Source: Altibacter sp.
Lineage (GTDB): Bacteria > Bacteroidota > Bacteroidia > Flavobacteriales > Flavobacteriaceae
Direction: 5' to 3'
Assembly (NCBI RefSeq): GCF_019913785.1
Contig: NZ_JAIOHK010000060.1
Span: 126,846-190,845 of the forward strand
Length of the DNA stretch: 64,000 nucleotides
Shown piece after piece: positions 43,283-53,975 of the stretch; positions within the stretch are counted from its first letter, which is position 1; each line of letters begins with the position of its first letter. The notes beneath the pieces are model-generated. The model did no database searches. It was not told where the DNA came from and saw only the letters and a program-made list of their open reading frames with translations. The position numbers and the translations under genes are program-made.

Positions 43283-44472
43283 CAATCCTCGTATTGTTCT
43301 AGGGCAATGCGTAGAATTTCAACTGCTTTTATCAAACTTTCTTTTTTAAGAACATATGCAATCCGCACCTGATTAAGCCCTACTCCGGGACTTGAATAGA
43401 ATCCGGCAGCGGGTGCTACCATGATTGTTTCCCCCTTATGGTCAAATTTTTCGAGCAGCCATTGGGCAAAAGCGTCACTATTTTTTACGGGTAGTTCTAC
43501 GATACAATAAAAGGCTCCTTTTGGGAGTCCAACTTTAACTCCGGGTATTTTTTGAAGGTGTGAGATTAATGTGTCACGACGATCCTTGTATTCGGAGATC
43601 ACTTCGTCAAAATAACTCTGAGGTGTGTCTAAGGCGGCCTCGCTCGCAATCTGCGCAAAAGTGGGCGGACTAAGACGTGCCTGCGCAAACTTTAAGGCCG
43701 TTTTAATGATGTCCTTATTTTTCGATACCAGGCAACCAATTCGCGCGCCGCACATACTGTATCTTTTGGAAACTGAATCGATAATGATGCCGTATTCAGC
43801 CATGCTCTCCTCTTGAAGAATCGAATAGTGTTCGTATCCATCATAGGTAAATTCACGATACACCTCATCGGCGATTAAAAAAAGATCGTGTTTCTTTACA
43901 ATAGCTGCCAGGGTTTGAATTTCCTCTTTCGAATATAAATATCCGGTAGGATTTCCCGGGTTACAAATTAGAATCGCCTTTGTTTTCGGGGTGATGAGTT
44001 TTTCAAATTCTGAAATAGGAGGAAGGGCAAAATTGTCTTCAATCTTAGAAATTACAGGAACTATATTTACACCCGATGCGGTGGCAAAACCATTGTAGTT
44101 GGCGTAGAAGGGCTCGGGTATAATGATCTCATCTCCAATATCGGCTACACTTCCCATAGCAAAAAGTAGAGCTTCACTACCTCCAGTTGTTACTATGATT
44201 TCGTCTGCGGTAACATGAATATCATTCTTCTTGTAATAATTGGCAATTTTCTTTCGGTAGTCTTCAGAGCCTTCCGACCTCGAATAGGCTAGCACATCTA
44301 AACTGTGCATGGCCACAGCATCCATTGCGATCTGAGGGGTTTTAATATCGGGCTGACCTATATTTAAATGGTATACGGTCTTGTTTTCCTTATAGGCTTT
44401 TTCGGCAAAAGGAACCAACTTTCTAATAGGTGATTCCGGCATGTTTTGTCCTTTACGTGATACTGAAGGCAT
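43282..44472 (-). CDS. Pyridoxal phosphate-dependent aminotransferase (class I/II)
   Basis: 396 residues from the ATG at 44472; the frame runs 17 residues further upstream, but these are not conserved. Typical fold-type I features: VTTGGSEALLFAMG (cofactor phosphate site), YNGFAT, LICNPGNPTGYLY (Asn), LIADEVYREFTYDG (Asp), and the Schiff-base Lys in DSVSKRYSMCGARIG. Substrate unclear: it resembles aspartate/aromatic aminotransferases. Its 3' end overlaps murB by 1 bp. Confidence 0.93.
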   Translation of the reverse strand: MPSVSRKGQNMPESPIRKLVPFAEKAYKENKTVYHLNIGQPDIKTPQIAMDAVAMHSLDVLAYSRSEGSEDYRKKIANYYKKNDIHVTADEIIVTTGGSEALLFAMGSVADIGDEIIIPEPFYANYNGFATASGVNIVPVISKIEDNFALPPISEFEKLITPKTKAILICNPGNPTGYLYSKEEIQTLAAIVKKHDLFLIADEVYREFTYDGYEHYSILQEESMAEYGIIIDSVSKRYSMCGARIGCLVSKNKDIIKTALKFAQARLSPPTFAQIASEAALDTPQSYFDEVISEYKDRRDTLISHLQKIPGVKVGLPKGAFYCIVELPVKNSDAFAQWLLEKFDHKGETIMVAPAAGFYSSPGVGLNQVRIAYVLKKESLIKAVEILRIALEQYED

Positions 44473-44527
44473 AGCGAAATTGTTTAGCAGCAAAGTTGCG
44501 AAATATATTTTATAAATCCACACAGTA

Positions 44528-45919
44528 ATGTGTTACATTCGGCAAATTTTTATATCTTCAATTCCATTGAAAACAGAATATAAAATAATACGGTTAGCCC
44601 TTTTCTTAGGTGTTTTTTTTGGTATTTTCGGCACCGCGCTTTCACAAAATGGATTTGCACTACCAGAAGGATCCAAGCGGGATAAGGTTCGTTTCGAATT
44701 GGTAAATAATCTGGTAGTAATCCCGGTTGAAGTGAACGGCACCAAACTTTCATTTCTTTTAGACACCGGTGTTAATGCCACTATATTGTTTGGAGTATCT
44801 CAAGAAGATTCATTAGAGCTAAAAAACGCTAGGCCCTTAAAGATACGGGGATTGGGGGATGGAGGCAGTATTGAGGCACTTCGAAGTAAAAATAATACCC
44901 TTAAGATTGGCGATGCGGTGGATACAGATCATACCATCTATGTGATCTTTGAGCAATCCCTGAACCTCTCACCTCGTATGGGGCTACCTGTTCACGGAAT
45001 TATTGGTTACGATTTCTTTAAAAAATTCATTGTAAAAACAGATTATGTCGTAAAAAAGATAACGTTTTATGACCCTGCACATTTTGAACCAAAAATCTGT
45101 AGATCGTGCGAGGTATTGGATATTACGATGTACGAGAACAAGCCTTACATAGATATTTCGGTCACGACTTCGAATTCACCAAAAGAAGTAACTATGTTGA
45201 TTGATAGTGGATCCAGTGATGCGCTTTGGTTGTTCGATGAGAATCATGGTATTTCAGAATCACCAAAAAACTATTTCGATGATTTTCTGGGTTTAGGATT
45301 GAGCGGAAATATTTACGGAAAGCGATCCCGACTTAAAGAAACGCGCTTAGGCGATTTTAAATTACAGGATGTGAATGTTGCTTATCCCAATGAAAGTGCT
45401 ATGGACAGTGTGAAATTTTATAAGGAACGCAACGGAAGCTTAGGCGGTGATATTTTAAAACGCTTTACGGTAATCATGGATTATCCATCGAATAGAATGA
45501 TACTTAGGAAAAACTCAAAATTTAATGATCCTTTTTATTACAATATGAGCGGATTGACTATAGAGCACGACGGATTGGTTGTTGTTAAAGATGAGAAGGA
45601 AATTTTGGATAATCTGTTGAATATAAATCAGGATACTGATTCCAACGGGGTGATTAGCATAAAAACTCAAAAAGTATTTAGTTTTTTTCTAGCGCCAAAG
45701 TTTATAGTGGCCGATGTGCGGGATGGCTCACCAGCAGCACTTGCTGGAATTGAGAACGGTGATGAGATTATTAGCATAAATAACAAGCTTTCCTATAGAT
45801 ATAAATTATACGAACTCGTAAATTTGTTCAGTTCAAAAGTGGGAAAAACTATTACCATGATAATCGAACGAAATGGCAAGCAAGCCAAAGTGAAATTCAA
45901 TCTCAAAAAGGTACTATAA
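44528..45919 (+). CDS. Aspartyl protease family protein with PDZ domain
   Basis: 463 residues. Two retropepsin-like halves: FLLDTGVNATILF (first Asp) and LIDSGSSDALWLF (second Asp), so it may fold as an internal dimer. A C-terminal PDZ domain (about 370-463) has VADVRDGSPAALAGIENGDEIISIN. The start is uncertain: ATG at 44528, or TTG at 44567, which would directly precede the signal peptide (IIRLALFLGVFFGIFGTALSQ). Secreted or periplasmic. It is divergent from the aminotransferase (55 bp gap). Downstream is a bidirectional terminator. Confidence 0.88.
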   Translation: MCYIRQIFISSIPLKTEYKIIRLALFLGVFFGIFGTALSQNGFALPEGSKRDKVRFELVNNLVVIPVEVNGTKLSFLLDTGVNATILFGVSQEDSLELKNARPLKIRGLGDGGSIEALRSKNNTLKIGDAVDTDHTIYVIFEQSLNLSPRMGLPVHGIIGYDFFKKFIVKTDYVVKKITFYDPAHFEPKICRSCEVLDITMYENKPYIDISVTTSNSPKEVTMLIDSGSSDALWLFDENHGISESPKNYFDDFLGLGLSGNIYGKRSRLKETRLGDFKLQDVNVAYPNESAMDSVKFYKERNGSLGGDILKRFTVIMDYPSNRMILRKNSKFNDPFYYNMSGLTIEHDGLVVVKDEKEILDNLLNINQDTDSNGVISIKTQKVFSFFLAPKFIVADVRDGSPAALAGIENGDEIISINNKLSYRYKLYELVNLFSSKVGKTITMIIERNGKQAKVKFNLKKVL

Positions 45920-45949
45920 AAAAAACCGCCCACAATTTGTGAACGGTTT
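45917..45949 (-). terminator. Terminator between convergent genes (aspartyl protease and DUF1573)
   Basis: On the minus strand: AAACCGTTCACAA-ATT-GTGGGCGGTTT, then eight T. The stem pairs both ways, with a few mismatches in the centre. The T-tract is strong on the minus strand (for the DUF1573 gene) and weaker on the plus strand. Confidence 0.7.
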
Positions 45950-45972
45950 AGGGTTTCAAACTAAGTAATTTT

Positions 45973-46368
45973 TTATTTCGTTTTCTCTAAAACACTTTTT
46001 CCTTCTTCAACAACTTCTCCTTTTATCTTAAGCGCTTTGATAGGCTCATCGGCATTAGAATACACCGTTACTGTTTTACGGATGGGGCCAACACGATTGG
46101 TATCGTACTTCACCTCAATAGTGCTACTGGCACCAGGAGCAACAGGTCCATCCGGTTTCTTTGGGACCGTACATCCACAACTGGATTTAACATCACTTAC
46201 AATTAAAGGTGCATTTCCGGTATTGGTAAATTCAAAAACACGTACACCATCACTCCCTTTCGCAATAGTTCCGTAATCGATTGTTTCCGATTTAAATTTG
46301 ATTTTAGCCTGCGCGGTAGCAGCAAAGCTTACTAAAGTGACAACGGCTATTAAGACTAATTTTTTCAT
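45973..46368 (-). CDS. DUF1573 domain-containing protein
   Basis: 131 residues from the ATG at 46368; an ATG at 46380 is possible. Signal peptide (KLVLIAVVTLVSFAATAQA) followed by one DUF1573/ASPM-like beta domain: FEFTNTGNAPLIVSDVKSSCGCTVPKKP and VKYDTNRVGPIRKTVTVYSN. The SSCGC cysteine pair is typical of this family. Periplasmic or exported, function unknown. It ends at the strong terminator. Confidence 0.88.
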   Translation of the reverse strand: MKKLVLIAVVTLVSFAATAQAKIKFKSETIDYGTIAKGSDGVRVFEFTNTGNAPLIVSDVKSSCGCTVPKKPDGPVAPGASSTIEVKYDTNRVGPIRKTVTVYSNADEPIKALKIKGEVVEEGKSVLEKTK

Positions 46369-46458
46369 AATAATTTTCATTTTAGAATAGCTAATGTAAG
46401 TATCTTTCTTACAAACTGCAAAATAACTTATTCACTTTTATAATCCTGCAGATATAAC

Positions 46459-46466
46459 TACTTTTG
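46459..46466 (+). promoter_or_regulatory. -7 promoter element for valS
   Basis: TACTTTTG fits TAnnTTTG. It lies 29 bp upstream of the valS ATG; a clear TTG at -33 is not seen. Confidence 0.55.
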
Positions 46467-46495
46467 CACATTACATTTCAAAAACTAGACCAAAC

Positions 46496-49126
46496 ATGGC
46501 CTTAGATGCAAAATATAATGCTCAAAAGATTGAGGATAAGTGGTATAGCTACTGGATGCAGCACGGTTATTTCCACAGTGAAGTAGACGAAAGGGAGCCT
46601 TACACCATCGTGATTCCTCCTCCCAATGTGACAGGGGTATTACATATGGGTCATATGTTGAACAATACTTTACAAGATGTTTTAATCCGTCGTGCGCGAC
46701 TAAAAGGGTTTAATGCATGCTGGGTGCCGGGTACTGACCACGCCTCAATTGCAACGGAAGCCAAGGTTGTAGCAAAATTAAAGGAAGATGGTATCCATAA
46801 GGCCGATCTTTCCCGCGAGGTATTTTTAGAACACGCCTGGGAATGGACCCATAAGCATGGTGGCATTATCCTGGAACAGCTAAAGAAATTAGGAGCTTCC
46901 TGCGATTGGGAGCGAACAAAGTTTACGATGGATGACGATATGTCAGCTTCGGTCATAAAAGTGTTTGTCGATCTATATAAAAAAGGAAATATTTACCGAG
47001 GATATCGTATGGTCAACTGGGATCCTCAGGCCAAGACTACATTGTCTGATGAAGAGGTAATCTATCAGGAAAAGCAAGGAAACCTCTATTATTTGAAATA
47101 TCAAATTGAAGGGAGTGAGGACCATTTGACGATTGCAACCACACGTCCTGAAACTATTTTGGGAGATACGGCAATTTGTATCAATCCAAATGATGACCGT
47201 TTTAAACATTTAAAGGGGAAGAAAGCTATCGTCCCTATCTGTAATCGTGTTATTCCAATTATAGAAGACGAATACGTTGATATTGAGTTTGGAACCGGAT
47301 GTTTGAAAGTAACCCCGGCTCACGACGAGAATGACAAGATGCTTGGCGATAAACACATGCTGGAAGTAATTGATATTTTGAACGAGGATGCTACGTTGAA
47401 TAGCTTCGGAATGCATTATCAAGGAAAAGATCGTTTTGTGGCGCGAAAGGAGATTGTGAATGAACTGGAAGCCTTGGGCGTTTTAGAAAAAATTGAGCAA
47501 CATACAAACAAAATCGGGACGAGTGAGCGAACCGGCGCTGTCATTGAACCTAGATTGAGCGATCAATGGTTCTTAAAAATGAAAGATTTGGCACAACCTG
47601 CCCTAGATGCTGTGTTGGAAAAAGAGGTGCATCTGGTGCCGGAAAAATTCATAAACACCTATCGTCATTGGATGGAGAATGTTCGAGATTGGAATATTTC
47701 ACGTCAGTTATGGTGGGGTCAGCAAATTCCGGCATTCTATTATGGCGATGGGAAGGAAGATTTCGTGGTAGCCGAAACATTGGATGAAGCAGTTACAGAA
47801 GCACGTAAAAAATCGGGAAATTTAAATTTGGTGGCTGCCCAATTGACGCAGGATCCAGATGCACTCGATACTTGGTTTTCATCTTGGTTATGGCCTATCA
47901 GTGTATTTGGCGGGATACTGGAACCCAACAATAAAGAAATCAATTATTATTATCCTACCAATGATCTGGTGACAGCCCCGGAGATTTTATTCTTTTGGGT
48001 AGCCCGAATGATTATCGCAGGCTATGAATACCGAAATGAGAAACCGTTTACCAATGTGTATTTAACAGGAATCGTTAGAGACAAGCAACGACGAAAGATG
48101 AGTAAATCGCTAGGTAACTCACCGGACCCTATTGTTTTGATGGATCAATACGGAGCCGATGGTGTTCGCGTGGGAATGCTTTTGAGTTCACCGGCAGGTA
48201 ATGATTTGATGTTCGACGAAGATCTGTGTAAACAGGGGAGTGCTTTTGTAAATAAAATATGGAATGCCTATCGTTTGATCGAGGGTTGGGAGGTATCCGA
48301 AACCAAGGATGCCGATGCGGCTGGCGTTATCGCCTTAAAATGGTATAAAAATAGATTTCAGAAAACCTTGGCTGAAATTGAAGACCACTACAGCAAATAC
48401 CGAATCAGTGATGCCTTAATGGCAACCTATAAATTGGTTTGGGACGATTTCTGCTCTTGGTTGCTAGAGATGGTAAAACCGGCCTTTGGCGAACCCATAT
48501 CGAAAAAAACATATCAAGAAGTAATTGCGATTTTGGAAGATAATCTGCGAATCCTACATCCTTTTGTTCCTTTTATTTCTGAAGAGATTTGGCAACATAT
48601 TTCAGAAAGAACACCCAATGAAGCCCTTATCATTACTAAATGGCCCGAGCTGACTTCATTTGATGATGACTTGATCAAGGAATTCGATTTTGCTTCGGAA
48701 GTGATTTCAGGTATTCGAACCATTCGGAAAGAGAAGAATATTTCGTTTAAAGAGAAAATCGATTTTTTAGTACTGAACCATGAGCATGTTGCTCCTACTT
48801 TCGATGAAGTAATTGCAAAATCCGGAAATACACAATCTGTAACCTATGTTTCAGAAAAACCTGAAGGCGCTTTGACGTATAGGGTAAAATCGAACGAATA
48901 CTTTGTGCCCATTGCAGGAGCCATCGATGTTAAGGAAGAGATCGCAAAACTTAAGGAAGAGCTTAAATATACCGAAGGCTTTTTAAAAAGCGTTCAAGGA
49001 AAGCTGAAGAACGAAAAATTTGTAAGTGGGGCCCCCGAAAAGGTGGTTGCTATGGAAAAGCAAAAAGAAGCGGATGCCTTGGCGAAGATTGAAACCTTAA
49101 AAGCTTCATTGGCGAATTTGCAGTAA
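46496..49126 (+). CDS. valS: Valine--tRNA ligase
   Basis: 876 residues, the usual length. Class I synthetase: HIGH-like [13 protein letters not shown], editing domain with [12 protein letters not shown], the KMSKS motif in RRKMSKSLG, and a C-terminal coiled coil ([18 protein letters not shown]). Charges tRNA-Val and hydrolyses mischarged Thr-tRNA-Val. Ends 8 bp before the convergent acyl-CoA-binding gene. Confidence 0.98.
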   Translation: MALDAKYNAQKIEDKWYSYWMQHGYFHSEVDEREPYTIVIPPPNVTGVLHMGHMLNNTLQDVLIRRARLKGFNACWVPGTDHASIATEAKVVAKLKEDGIHKADLSREVFLEHAWEWTHKHGGIILEQLKKLGASCDWERTKFTMDDDMSASVIKVFVDLYKKGNIYRGYRMVNWDPQAKTTLSDEEVIYQEKQGNLYYLKYQIEGSEDHLTIATTRPETILGDTAICINPNDDRFKHLKGKKAIVPICNRVIPIIEDEYVDIEFGTGCLKVTPAHDENDKMLGDKHMLEVIDILNEDATLNSFGMHYQGKDRFVARKEIVNELEALGVLEKIEQHTNKIGTSERTGAVIEPRLSDQWFLKMKDLAQPALDAVLEKEVHLVPEKFINTYRHWMENVRDWNISRQLWWGQQIPAFYYGDGKEDFVVAETLDEAVTEARKKSGNLNLVAAQLTQDPDALDTWFSSWLWPISVFGGILEPNNKEINYYYPTNDLVTAPEILFFWVARMIIAGYEYRNEKPFTNVYLTGIVRDKQRRKMSKSLGNSPDPIVLMDQYGADGVRVGMLLSSPAGNDLMFDEDLCKQGSAFVNKIWNAYRLIEGWEVSETKDADAAGVIALKWYKNRFQKTLAEIEDHYSKYRISDALMATYKLVWDDFCSWLLEMVKPAFGEPISKKTYQEVIAILEDNLRILHPFVPFISEEIWQHISERTPNEALIITKWPELTSFDDDLIKEFDFASEVISGIRTIRKEKNISFKEKIDFLVLNHEHVAPTFDEVIAKSGNTQSVTYVSEKPEGALTYRVKSNEYFVPIAGAIDVKEEIAKLKEELKYTEGFLKSVQGKLKNEKFVSGAPEKVVAMEKQKEADALAKIETLKASLANLQ

Positions 49127-49134
49127 AGGGCGGG

Positions 49135-49401
49135 TTATTTTCTATATAAAAAATATTGCTTAACGGCTTCGATGTAGAGTTCCTTAGCTTGATCGGTGCT
49201 AATCCCACGGGCTTGGAAAAGTGCGTTTGTTTTAAAGGCCGAAATAAGAGGATTACTACTACTTGGACTGTCTTGTGAATTGGTGGCCCGTTTGTAATAG
49301 GCATATAGCTTCAGCAAAACATCGGCAGGAAAGGGATCTGTATGACTGTTGATGCTTTCCACGGCGTTCTCAAAGGCGATATTTAATTCTTCGGGTGTCA
49401 T
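49135..49401 (-). CDS. Acyl-CoA-binding protein
   Basis: 88 residues, typical for a single ACBP domain of four helices. LLKLYAYYKRATNSQ holds the conserved Tyr/Lys ligand positions, and the C-terminus AKELYIEAVKQYF contains the expected Tyr. Binds long-chain acyl-CoA in the cytoplasm. It overlaps psd by 4 bp, so it belongs to the phospholipid-synthesis operon. Confidence 0.9.
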   Translation of the reverse strand: MTPEELNIAFENAVESINSHTDPFPADVLLKLYAYYKRATNSQDSPSSSNPLISAFKTNALFQARGISTDQAKELYIEAVKQYFLYRK

Positions 49402-50048
49402 TTTGAAGCAATAATGGTCATTCCGCCTTTTACAACTTGGTTCAGTTTTACATCTATTTTTGTATTGAGCGGCAAGAATACATCTACACGGGAACCGAAC
49501 TTTATAAACCCGCTGTCCGAAGCCTGAGTTACTTCCTGTCCTTCTTCGGCATAATTTACGATACGTTTTGCCATAGCGCCTGCAATTTGGCGATGCAATA
49601 CATTTCCGAAGGATTTACTGTTGACAACCACCGTAGTTCTTTCATTTTCCTCACTGGACTTTGGATGCCACGCCACCAGAAATTTCCCCGGGTGGTATTT
49701 GCTGAAAACTACTTGTCCACCCACCGGGTAACGCGTTACATGAACATTAATGGGAGACATGAATACCGAAACCTGTATGCGATTTTCCTTAAAAAATTCC
49801 TTTTCGAAGACTTCTTCTATAACCACTACTTTGCCATCTACGGGTGACAACACTTGTGACTCGTTTAGGGTAAAATTTCGTTTTGGGTTTCTGAAAAACT
49901 GTAGGATTAGTATCAACAGGATCATTAGTATGATAATGATGCCTCCTTTTAGCATTGTATTCGGCACAAAAAACTCAACCAAAAGGCTTATAATCACACA
50001 ACTAAAAAATGCGATTAGAATAATTTTATATCCTTCTTTATGAAACAT
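49398..50048 (-). CDS. psd: Phosphatidylserine decarboxylase (short form)
   Basis: 216 residues. Makes phosphatidylethanolamine from phosphatidylserine at the inner membrane. Two N-terminal membrane helices, then QVLSPVDGKVV, MSPINVHVTRYPVGG, KYHPGKFLVAW, and the self-cleavage site in KFGSRVDVF (Gly-Ser, giving the pyruvoyl group). The short type lacks the long N-terminal domain of the E. coli enzyme. Overlaps the acyl-CoA-binding gene and the cdsA end (11 bp). Confidence 0.95.
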   Translation of the reverse strand: MFHKEGYKIILIAFFSCVIISLLVEFFVPNTMLKGGIIIILMILLILILQFFRNPKRNFTLNESQVLSPVDGKVVVIEEVFEKEFFKENRIQVSVFMSPINVHVTRYPVGGQVVFSKYHPGKFLVAWHPKSSEENERTTVVVNSKSFGNVLHRQIAGAMAKRIVNYAEEGQEVTQASDSGFIKFGSRVDVFLPLNTKIDVKLNQVVKGGMTIIASK

Positions 50049-50841
50049 AATCTACCACTTCTAAAAATGCATAAATAAACGGACTGGCAAATATAATACT
50101 GTCTAATCGGTCATACAATCCACCATGTCCGGGCATTAAAATACCACTGTCTTTGACACCGGCCTGACGTTTGAATTTGGATTGGATCAAATCGCCAATA
50201 GTTCCAAATAGGGTAACGATAAACGCTAGGGTTAGCCAAATTATAAGATCAAATTGTTCGATGTATTTAAAGATAAAAAATCCTGCGCATATCGAGCCGA
50301 TCAAACCTCCTAAAAACCCTTCCACTGTTTTTTTTGGGGAGATTCGCTCTAACAATTTATGCTTTCCAAAATTCTTGCCAATAAGGTAGGCAAAGGTGTC
50401 ATTTGCCCACACCAGAATAAATATTCCAATGATAATGGTTGGGATGAATTCTTCATTGCGGAAGGGGATTAGTGTCAAAAACACAAATCCGCTTATGATA
50501 TAGAAAATAATGGCGATGTATTTCTTTTTTTCAAACATGGGAATTTTACTCACCCATAAAACATCCTTTAAAAGAAACAGGTTGACAAAGGCCGAAAGAA
50601 TTAAAAAAAGATACACGGCATTGCCATCGAAGACCTTATAACTTAAAAAGTACATTCCTGCCGCCAAAAGGACATAGGCGAGGTAACTTTTTAAGTGTAC
50701 CAGTCGTAAAAATTCATTGAGGGTAACAAGGGCAAGTAGAAAGAAGAGTCCCATAAACCATTCGCGCGATGCAAACATTGAAATGATTATGATCGAGATA
50801 TAAAAGGCTCCCGATATAGATCGCACAATAATTTCCTTCAT
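50038..50841 (-). CDS. cdsA: Phosphatidate cytidylyltransferase
   Basis: 267 residues with eight or so membrane helices. Makes CDP-diacylglycerol, the precursor that PssA/Psd use. The signature near the C-terminus is KRQAGVKDSGILMPGHGGLYDRLDS, including the conserved Asp and the GHGG; SPKKTVEGFLGGL also matches. It lies directly after the LUD gene and overlaps psd. Confidence 0.96.
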   Translation of the reverse strand: MKEIIVRSISGAFYISIIIISMFASREWFMGLFFLLALVTLNEFLRLVHLKSYLAYVLLAAGMYFLSYKVFDGNAVYLFLILSAFVNLFLLKDVLWVSKIPMFEKKKYIAIIFYIISGFVFLTLIPFRNEEFIPTIIIGIFILVWANDTFAYLIGKNFGKHKLLERISPKKTVEGFLGGLIGSICAGFFIFKYIEQFDLIIWLTLAFIVTLFGTIGDLIQSKFKRQAGVKDSGILMPGHGGLYDRLDSIIFASPFIYAFLEVVDYVS

Positions 50842-50844
50842 AGG

Positions 50845-51444
50845 TTAGAGGTCTTCCAATAGCAGCAAATATAGGTTTTTTGTGCTACTTCCATAACTCA
50901 TGAAGTCCTTTTCTTTTTCTGTTTCGAAGTCTTGAATGGTCGTTATATTGCTTGGAATGTGGCTCCGGCTCTGGTTTTTAATATTGCGAAGGCCTTCACT
51001 AATATTGTCAACTAATTGGCTGGTGGTTGCAAAAATGACAAAATTAAAAGGAAGTTCTTTTAACTTTTTCTCTTTAATCTGATTGGAGCAAAGTAAGATG
51101 GAGCCATTGTTGGCAACCAACGATTCACAGGTAGATAAGAAGAAAGTGGCGTTGGTTTTTTTTGTGAAATTTAAATTGTATCCATCAAAACGCGACATGA
51201 GTTGGTCGTTAATGCAAAATACATCTTTCTCATACCAGTCGTTCTCTAAAAGAATGTTATCAAACGACTCTAATACTTCCTCTAAGTTTTCACAATACAG
51301 GAATTTTCCACCATTTTTATTGAAGTTATAGGTGAATTTTTCGTCGGTAGGAAGTTTCTCTTCAGGGTAATATTTACTCTGGTCAGATTTTGCTTTTTCT
51401 TCTGACTTATAATTAGGGTTTAAAAGTCTTTTAAAGAGACTCAT
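50845..51444 (-). CDS. LUD domain protein (LutC/YkgG-like)
   Basis: 199 residues. The centre and C-terminus match the LUD domain: CESLVANNGSILLCSNQ, the FVIFATTSQLV strand and a late SYGSSTKNLYLLLLEDL, while the N-terminus (FKRLLNPNYKSEEK) is a charged extension. LUD proteins of lactate-utilisation operons work with LutA/LutB, which are absent here; the position between ftsH and cdsA suggests another role. Cytoplasmic. Function unknown. Confidence 0.8.
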   Translation of the reverse strand: MSLFKRLLNPNYKSEEKAKSDQSKYYPEEKLPTDEKFTYNFNKNGGKFLYCENLEEVLESFDNILLENDWYEKDVFCINDQLMSRFDGYNLNFTKKTNATFFLSTCESLVANNGSILLCSNQIKEKKLKELPFNFVIFATTSQLVDNISEGLRNIKNQSRSHIPSNITTIQDFETEKEKDFMSYGSSTKNLYLLLLEDL

Positions 51445-51558
51445 GCATAACTTAATTTGAGGAGTGATACATCGTTATTCATCAAATATATAAAATCTAT
51501 AGCGAAGTTCTGTTCCTTAAAACTAAACTTTAACTAGATAATCGAAAAAGTAACAGAC

Positions 51559-53502
51559 TTAAGGTGTTGCTACTTTTTCTTCTTTATTTTTTTCGAAAGG
51601 TCTATCGCCGAAGATTCGTTGAAGGTTATCTTTAAAAATTACCTCTTTTTCGAGCAGTTCGTTTGCCAATAAAGTAAGCTTATCCTTATGCTTTTCGAGT
51701 AGTGCTATAGCCCTTTGGTATTGTGTTTCAACGAGTTTCGATATTTCTTTATCAATCATCTCAGCCGTCTTTTCGCTATAGGGTTTTGTAAAACCATATT
51801 CGTTTTGATTGGAAGAATCATAATAGGTCAAATTGCCTATTGCATCATTCAGTCCGTAAATAGTCACCATGGCACGAGCCTGTTTGGTTACTTTTTCCAG
51901 ATCACTCAGGGCTCCGGTTGAAATTTTTCCAAAAATTACTTGTTCTGCCGCACGACCTCCCATGGTAGCACACATTTCATCGAGCATTTGTTCGGTTCGA
52001 ACAATAAGACGTTCCTCGGGCAAATACCAAGCAGATCCTAGTGATTGACCTCTGGGAACAATCGTAACTTTCACTAAAGGAGCAGCGTGTTCTAACATCC
52101 AGCTTACCGTGGCATGTCCTGCTTCGTGGAAAGCAACGGCTCTTTTTTCTTCAGGTGTGATAATTTTATTTTTCTTTTCAAGACCTCCTACAATACGATC
52201 TACCGCATCTAAGAAATCTTGTTTGTCTACGAATTTCTTTTCTTGTCGAGCCGCGATTAAGGCCGCTTCATTACAAACATTCGCAATATCTGCTCCCGAG
52301 AATCCGGGTGTTTGTTTGGCCAAGAAATCCAGATCCAATGAATCATCGATCTTGATAGGACGCAGGTGAACTTCAAAAATTTCTTTACGTTCTCTAACAT
52401 CGGGCAGGTCTACGTAGATCTGGCGATCGAACCGTCCAGCACGCATTAGGGCCTTATCGAGTACATCGGCACGGTTGGTAGCAGCCAATACAATAACATT
52501 CGTATTGGTGCCAAAACCGTCCATTTCGGTTAGTAATTGATTCAAGGTGTTCTCGCGTTCATCGTTAGAGCCAGAGAAATTATTTTTACCTCTGGCACGG
52601 CCAATGGCATCAATTTCATCGATAAATATAATGGCGGGTGATTTTTCTTTAGCTTGTTTGAACAGGTCACGAACTCGTGAAGCTCCAACTCCGACGAACA
52701 TTTCAACAAAATCGGATCCTGATAAGGAAAAGAAAGGCACTTTTGCCTCACCGGCAACTGCTTTTGCCAATAAGGTCTTTCCTGTTCCCGGAGGTCCTAC
52801 TAGTAAGGCTCCCTTTGGTATTTTACCTCCCAAGGCTGTGTATTTTCCAGGGGTCTTTAAAAAGTCCACAATTTCCTGTACTTCTTCTTTGGCACCTTCG
52901 AGTCCGGCCACATCTTTAAAAGATGTTTTAACATCGGTCTTTTCATCAAAAAGTTTTGCCTTTGATTTTCCAATATTGAAGATTTGGCCACCTGCTCCAC
53001 CACCTGCTCCGGAAGACATACGTCGCATAATAAAGATCCATATTCCAATGATGACAATAAAGGGCAATAAGGTTAGGAGCAGTTCGCCCCACATATTGCT
53101 ATCGGTATTCCAAACAATTTTGGTGCTTAGGTTGTTATCTGTTTTTATTTGGTTGATGTCGTTCTCGAAATTCTGAAGATCACCAAATTCAAACTCGTAG
53201 GAGGCATCATTAGCTCCCGGAGGGAAAATGGAAGTCCCCTTTTTCTTAGTGTGAATTTCTTTGCTCTTTGCTTCGGGAGTTAGGTAGACCTTTGCCGTTT
53301 TTTTATTGATAATTTCAATCTTTTCAACATCGCCGTCTTTCAGAAAATTCTGAAATTCAGATTGCGTTGTTTTAGCGGGTTGCGACCAACTATTTCCACC
53401 AAAAAATTGAATTCCTAGAAACACTACTATAATAGCAGCATAGATCCAATAGGCATTGAATTTTGGTTTTTTAATTTCGGGTTTTTTATTTTCTTCAGCC
53501 AT
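51559..53502 (-). CDS. ftsH: ATP-dependent zinc metalloprotease FtsH
   Basis: 647 residues. Membrane-anchored AAA+ protease that degrades misfolded membrane proteins and regulators. First helix ([18 protein letters not shown]) at about 18-35, a periplasmic domain, the second helix ([19 protein letters not shown]) near 140, then the AAA domain: [13 protein letters not shown] (Walker A), [11 protein letters not shown] (Walker B), a second region of homology (LMRAGRFDR), and the zinc motif HEAGHA. The Gly-rich [10 protein letters not shown] linker after helix 2 is typical. It lies 16 bp after rsfS. Confidence 0.98.
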   Translation of the reverse strand: MAEENKKPEIKKPKFNAYWIYAAIIVVFLGIQFFGGNSWSQPAKTTQSEFQNFLKDGDVEKIEIINKKTAKVYLTPEAKSKEIHTKKKGTSIFPPGANDASYEFEFGDLQNFENDINQIKTDNNLSTKIVWNTDSNMWGELLLTLLPFIVIIGIWIFIMRRMSSGAGGGAGGQIFNIGKSKAKLFDEKTDVKTSFKDVAGLEGAKEEVQEIVDFLKTPGKYTALGGKIPKGALLVGPPGTGKTLLAKAVAGEAKVPFFSLSGSDFVEMFVGVGASRVRDLFKQAKEKSPAIIFIDEIDAIGRARGKNNFSGSNDERENTLNQLLTEMDGFGTNTNVIVLAATNRADVLDKALMRAGRFDRQIYVDLPDVRERKEIFEVHLRPIKIDDSLDLDFLAKQTPGFSGADIANVCNEAALIAARQEKKFVDKQDFLDAVDRIVGGLEKKNKIITPEEKRAVAFHEAGHATVSWMLEHAAPLVKVTIVPRGQSLGSAWYLPEERLIVRTEQMLDEMCATMGGRAAEQVIFGKISTGALSDLEKVTKQARAMVTIYGLNDAIGNLTYYDSSNQNEYGFTKPYSEKTAEMIDKEISKLVETQYQRAIALLEKHKDKLTLLANELLEKEVIFKDNLQRIFGDRPFEKNKEEKVATP

Positions 53503-53518
53503 ATGGCGTTTTTACGTT

Positions 53519-53890
53519 TTAATAAGTTGTTTCTATTTTAACCGATTTTGCATCTCCCCACAGGCCTTCAATATCATAAAATTCACGAATGTGCTTCTGA
53601 AATACATGAACCACCACATGAACATAATCAATTAACACCCACTCGGCATTATCACTTCCTTCCACATGCCAGGGTTTTTCTTTAATGGCTTTACTAACAA
53701 TCTTTTGAATGGAATTAACGATGGCGTTTACCTGTGTATTGGAGGTCCCATCGCAGATGATAAAATAGTCACATACGGTGTTTTCTATATCTCTTAGATC
53801 AAGGATTTCAATATGTTGGCCCTTGACTTCCTCTATTCCTGTTATAATTTGTGTTACAAGTTGATCTGTGCTTGCTTCTTTTTTTGACAT
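53519..53890 (-). CDS. rsfS: Ribosome silencing factor RsfS
   Basis: 123 residues. Binds ribosomal protein uL14 and stops subunit joining under starvation. Motifs: IEILDLRDI, DYFIICDGTSNTQVNAI, GSDNAEWVLIDYVHVVVHVF and the C-terminal YDIEGLWGDAK. ATG at 53890. First gene of the rsfS-ftsH-LUD-cdsA-psd-ACBP run; birA is divergent. Confidence 0.96.
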   Translation of the reverse strand: MSKKEASTDQLVTQIITGIEEVKGQHIEILDLRDIENTVCDYFIICDGTSNTQVNAIVNSIQKIVSKAIKEKPWHVEGSDNAEWVLIDYVHVVVHVFQKHIREFYDIEGLWGDAKSVKIETTY

Positions 53891-53975
53891 TAAATGTATT
53901 TATTTGCGCAAAGTTATTACTTTTTTGTTTCTTGAAAGGCTTTGTATACGTATAAGTAAAACAATCTTTTGTCAA

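Noticed and set aside
52547..53176. 209-residue plus-strand ORF inside ftsH
   Set aside because: Antisense to conserved FtsH AAA sequence; no start signal or family resemblance.
53868..53975. N-terminal extension of birA overlapping rsfS
   Set aside because: Would run across the rsfS start and the intergenic region; the conserved sequence begins at the TTG at 53976.
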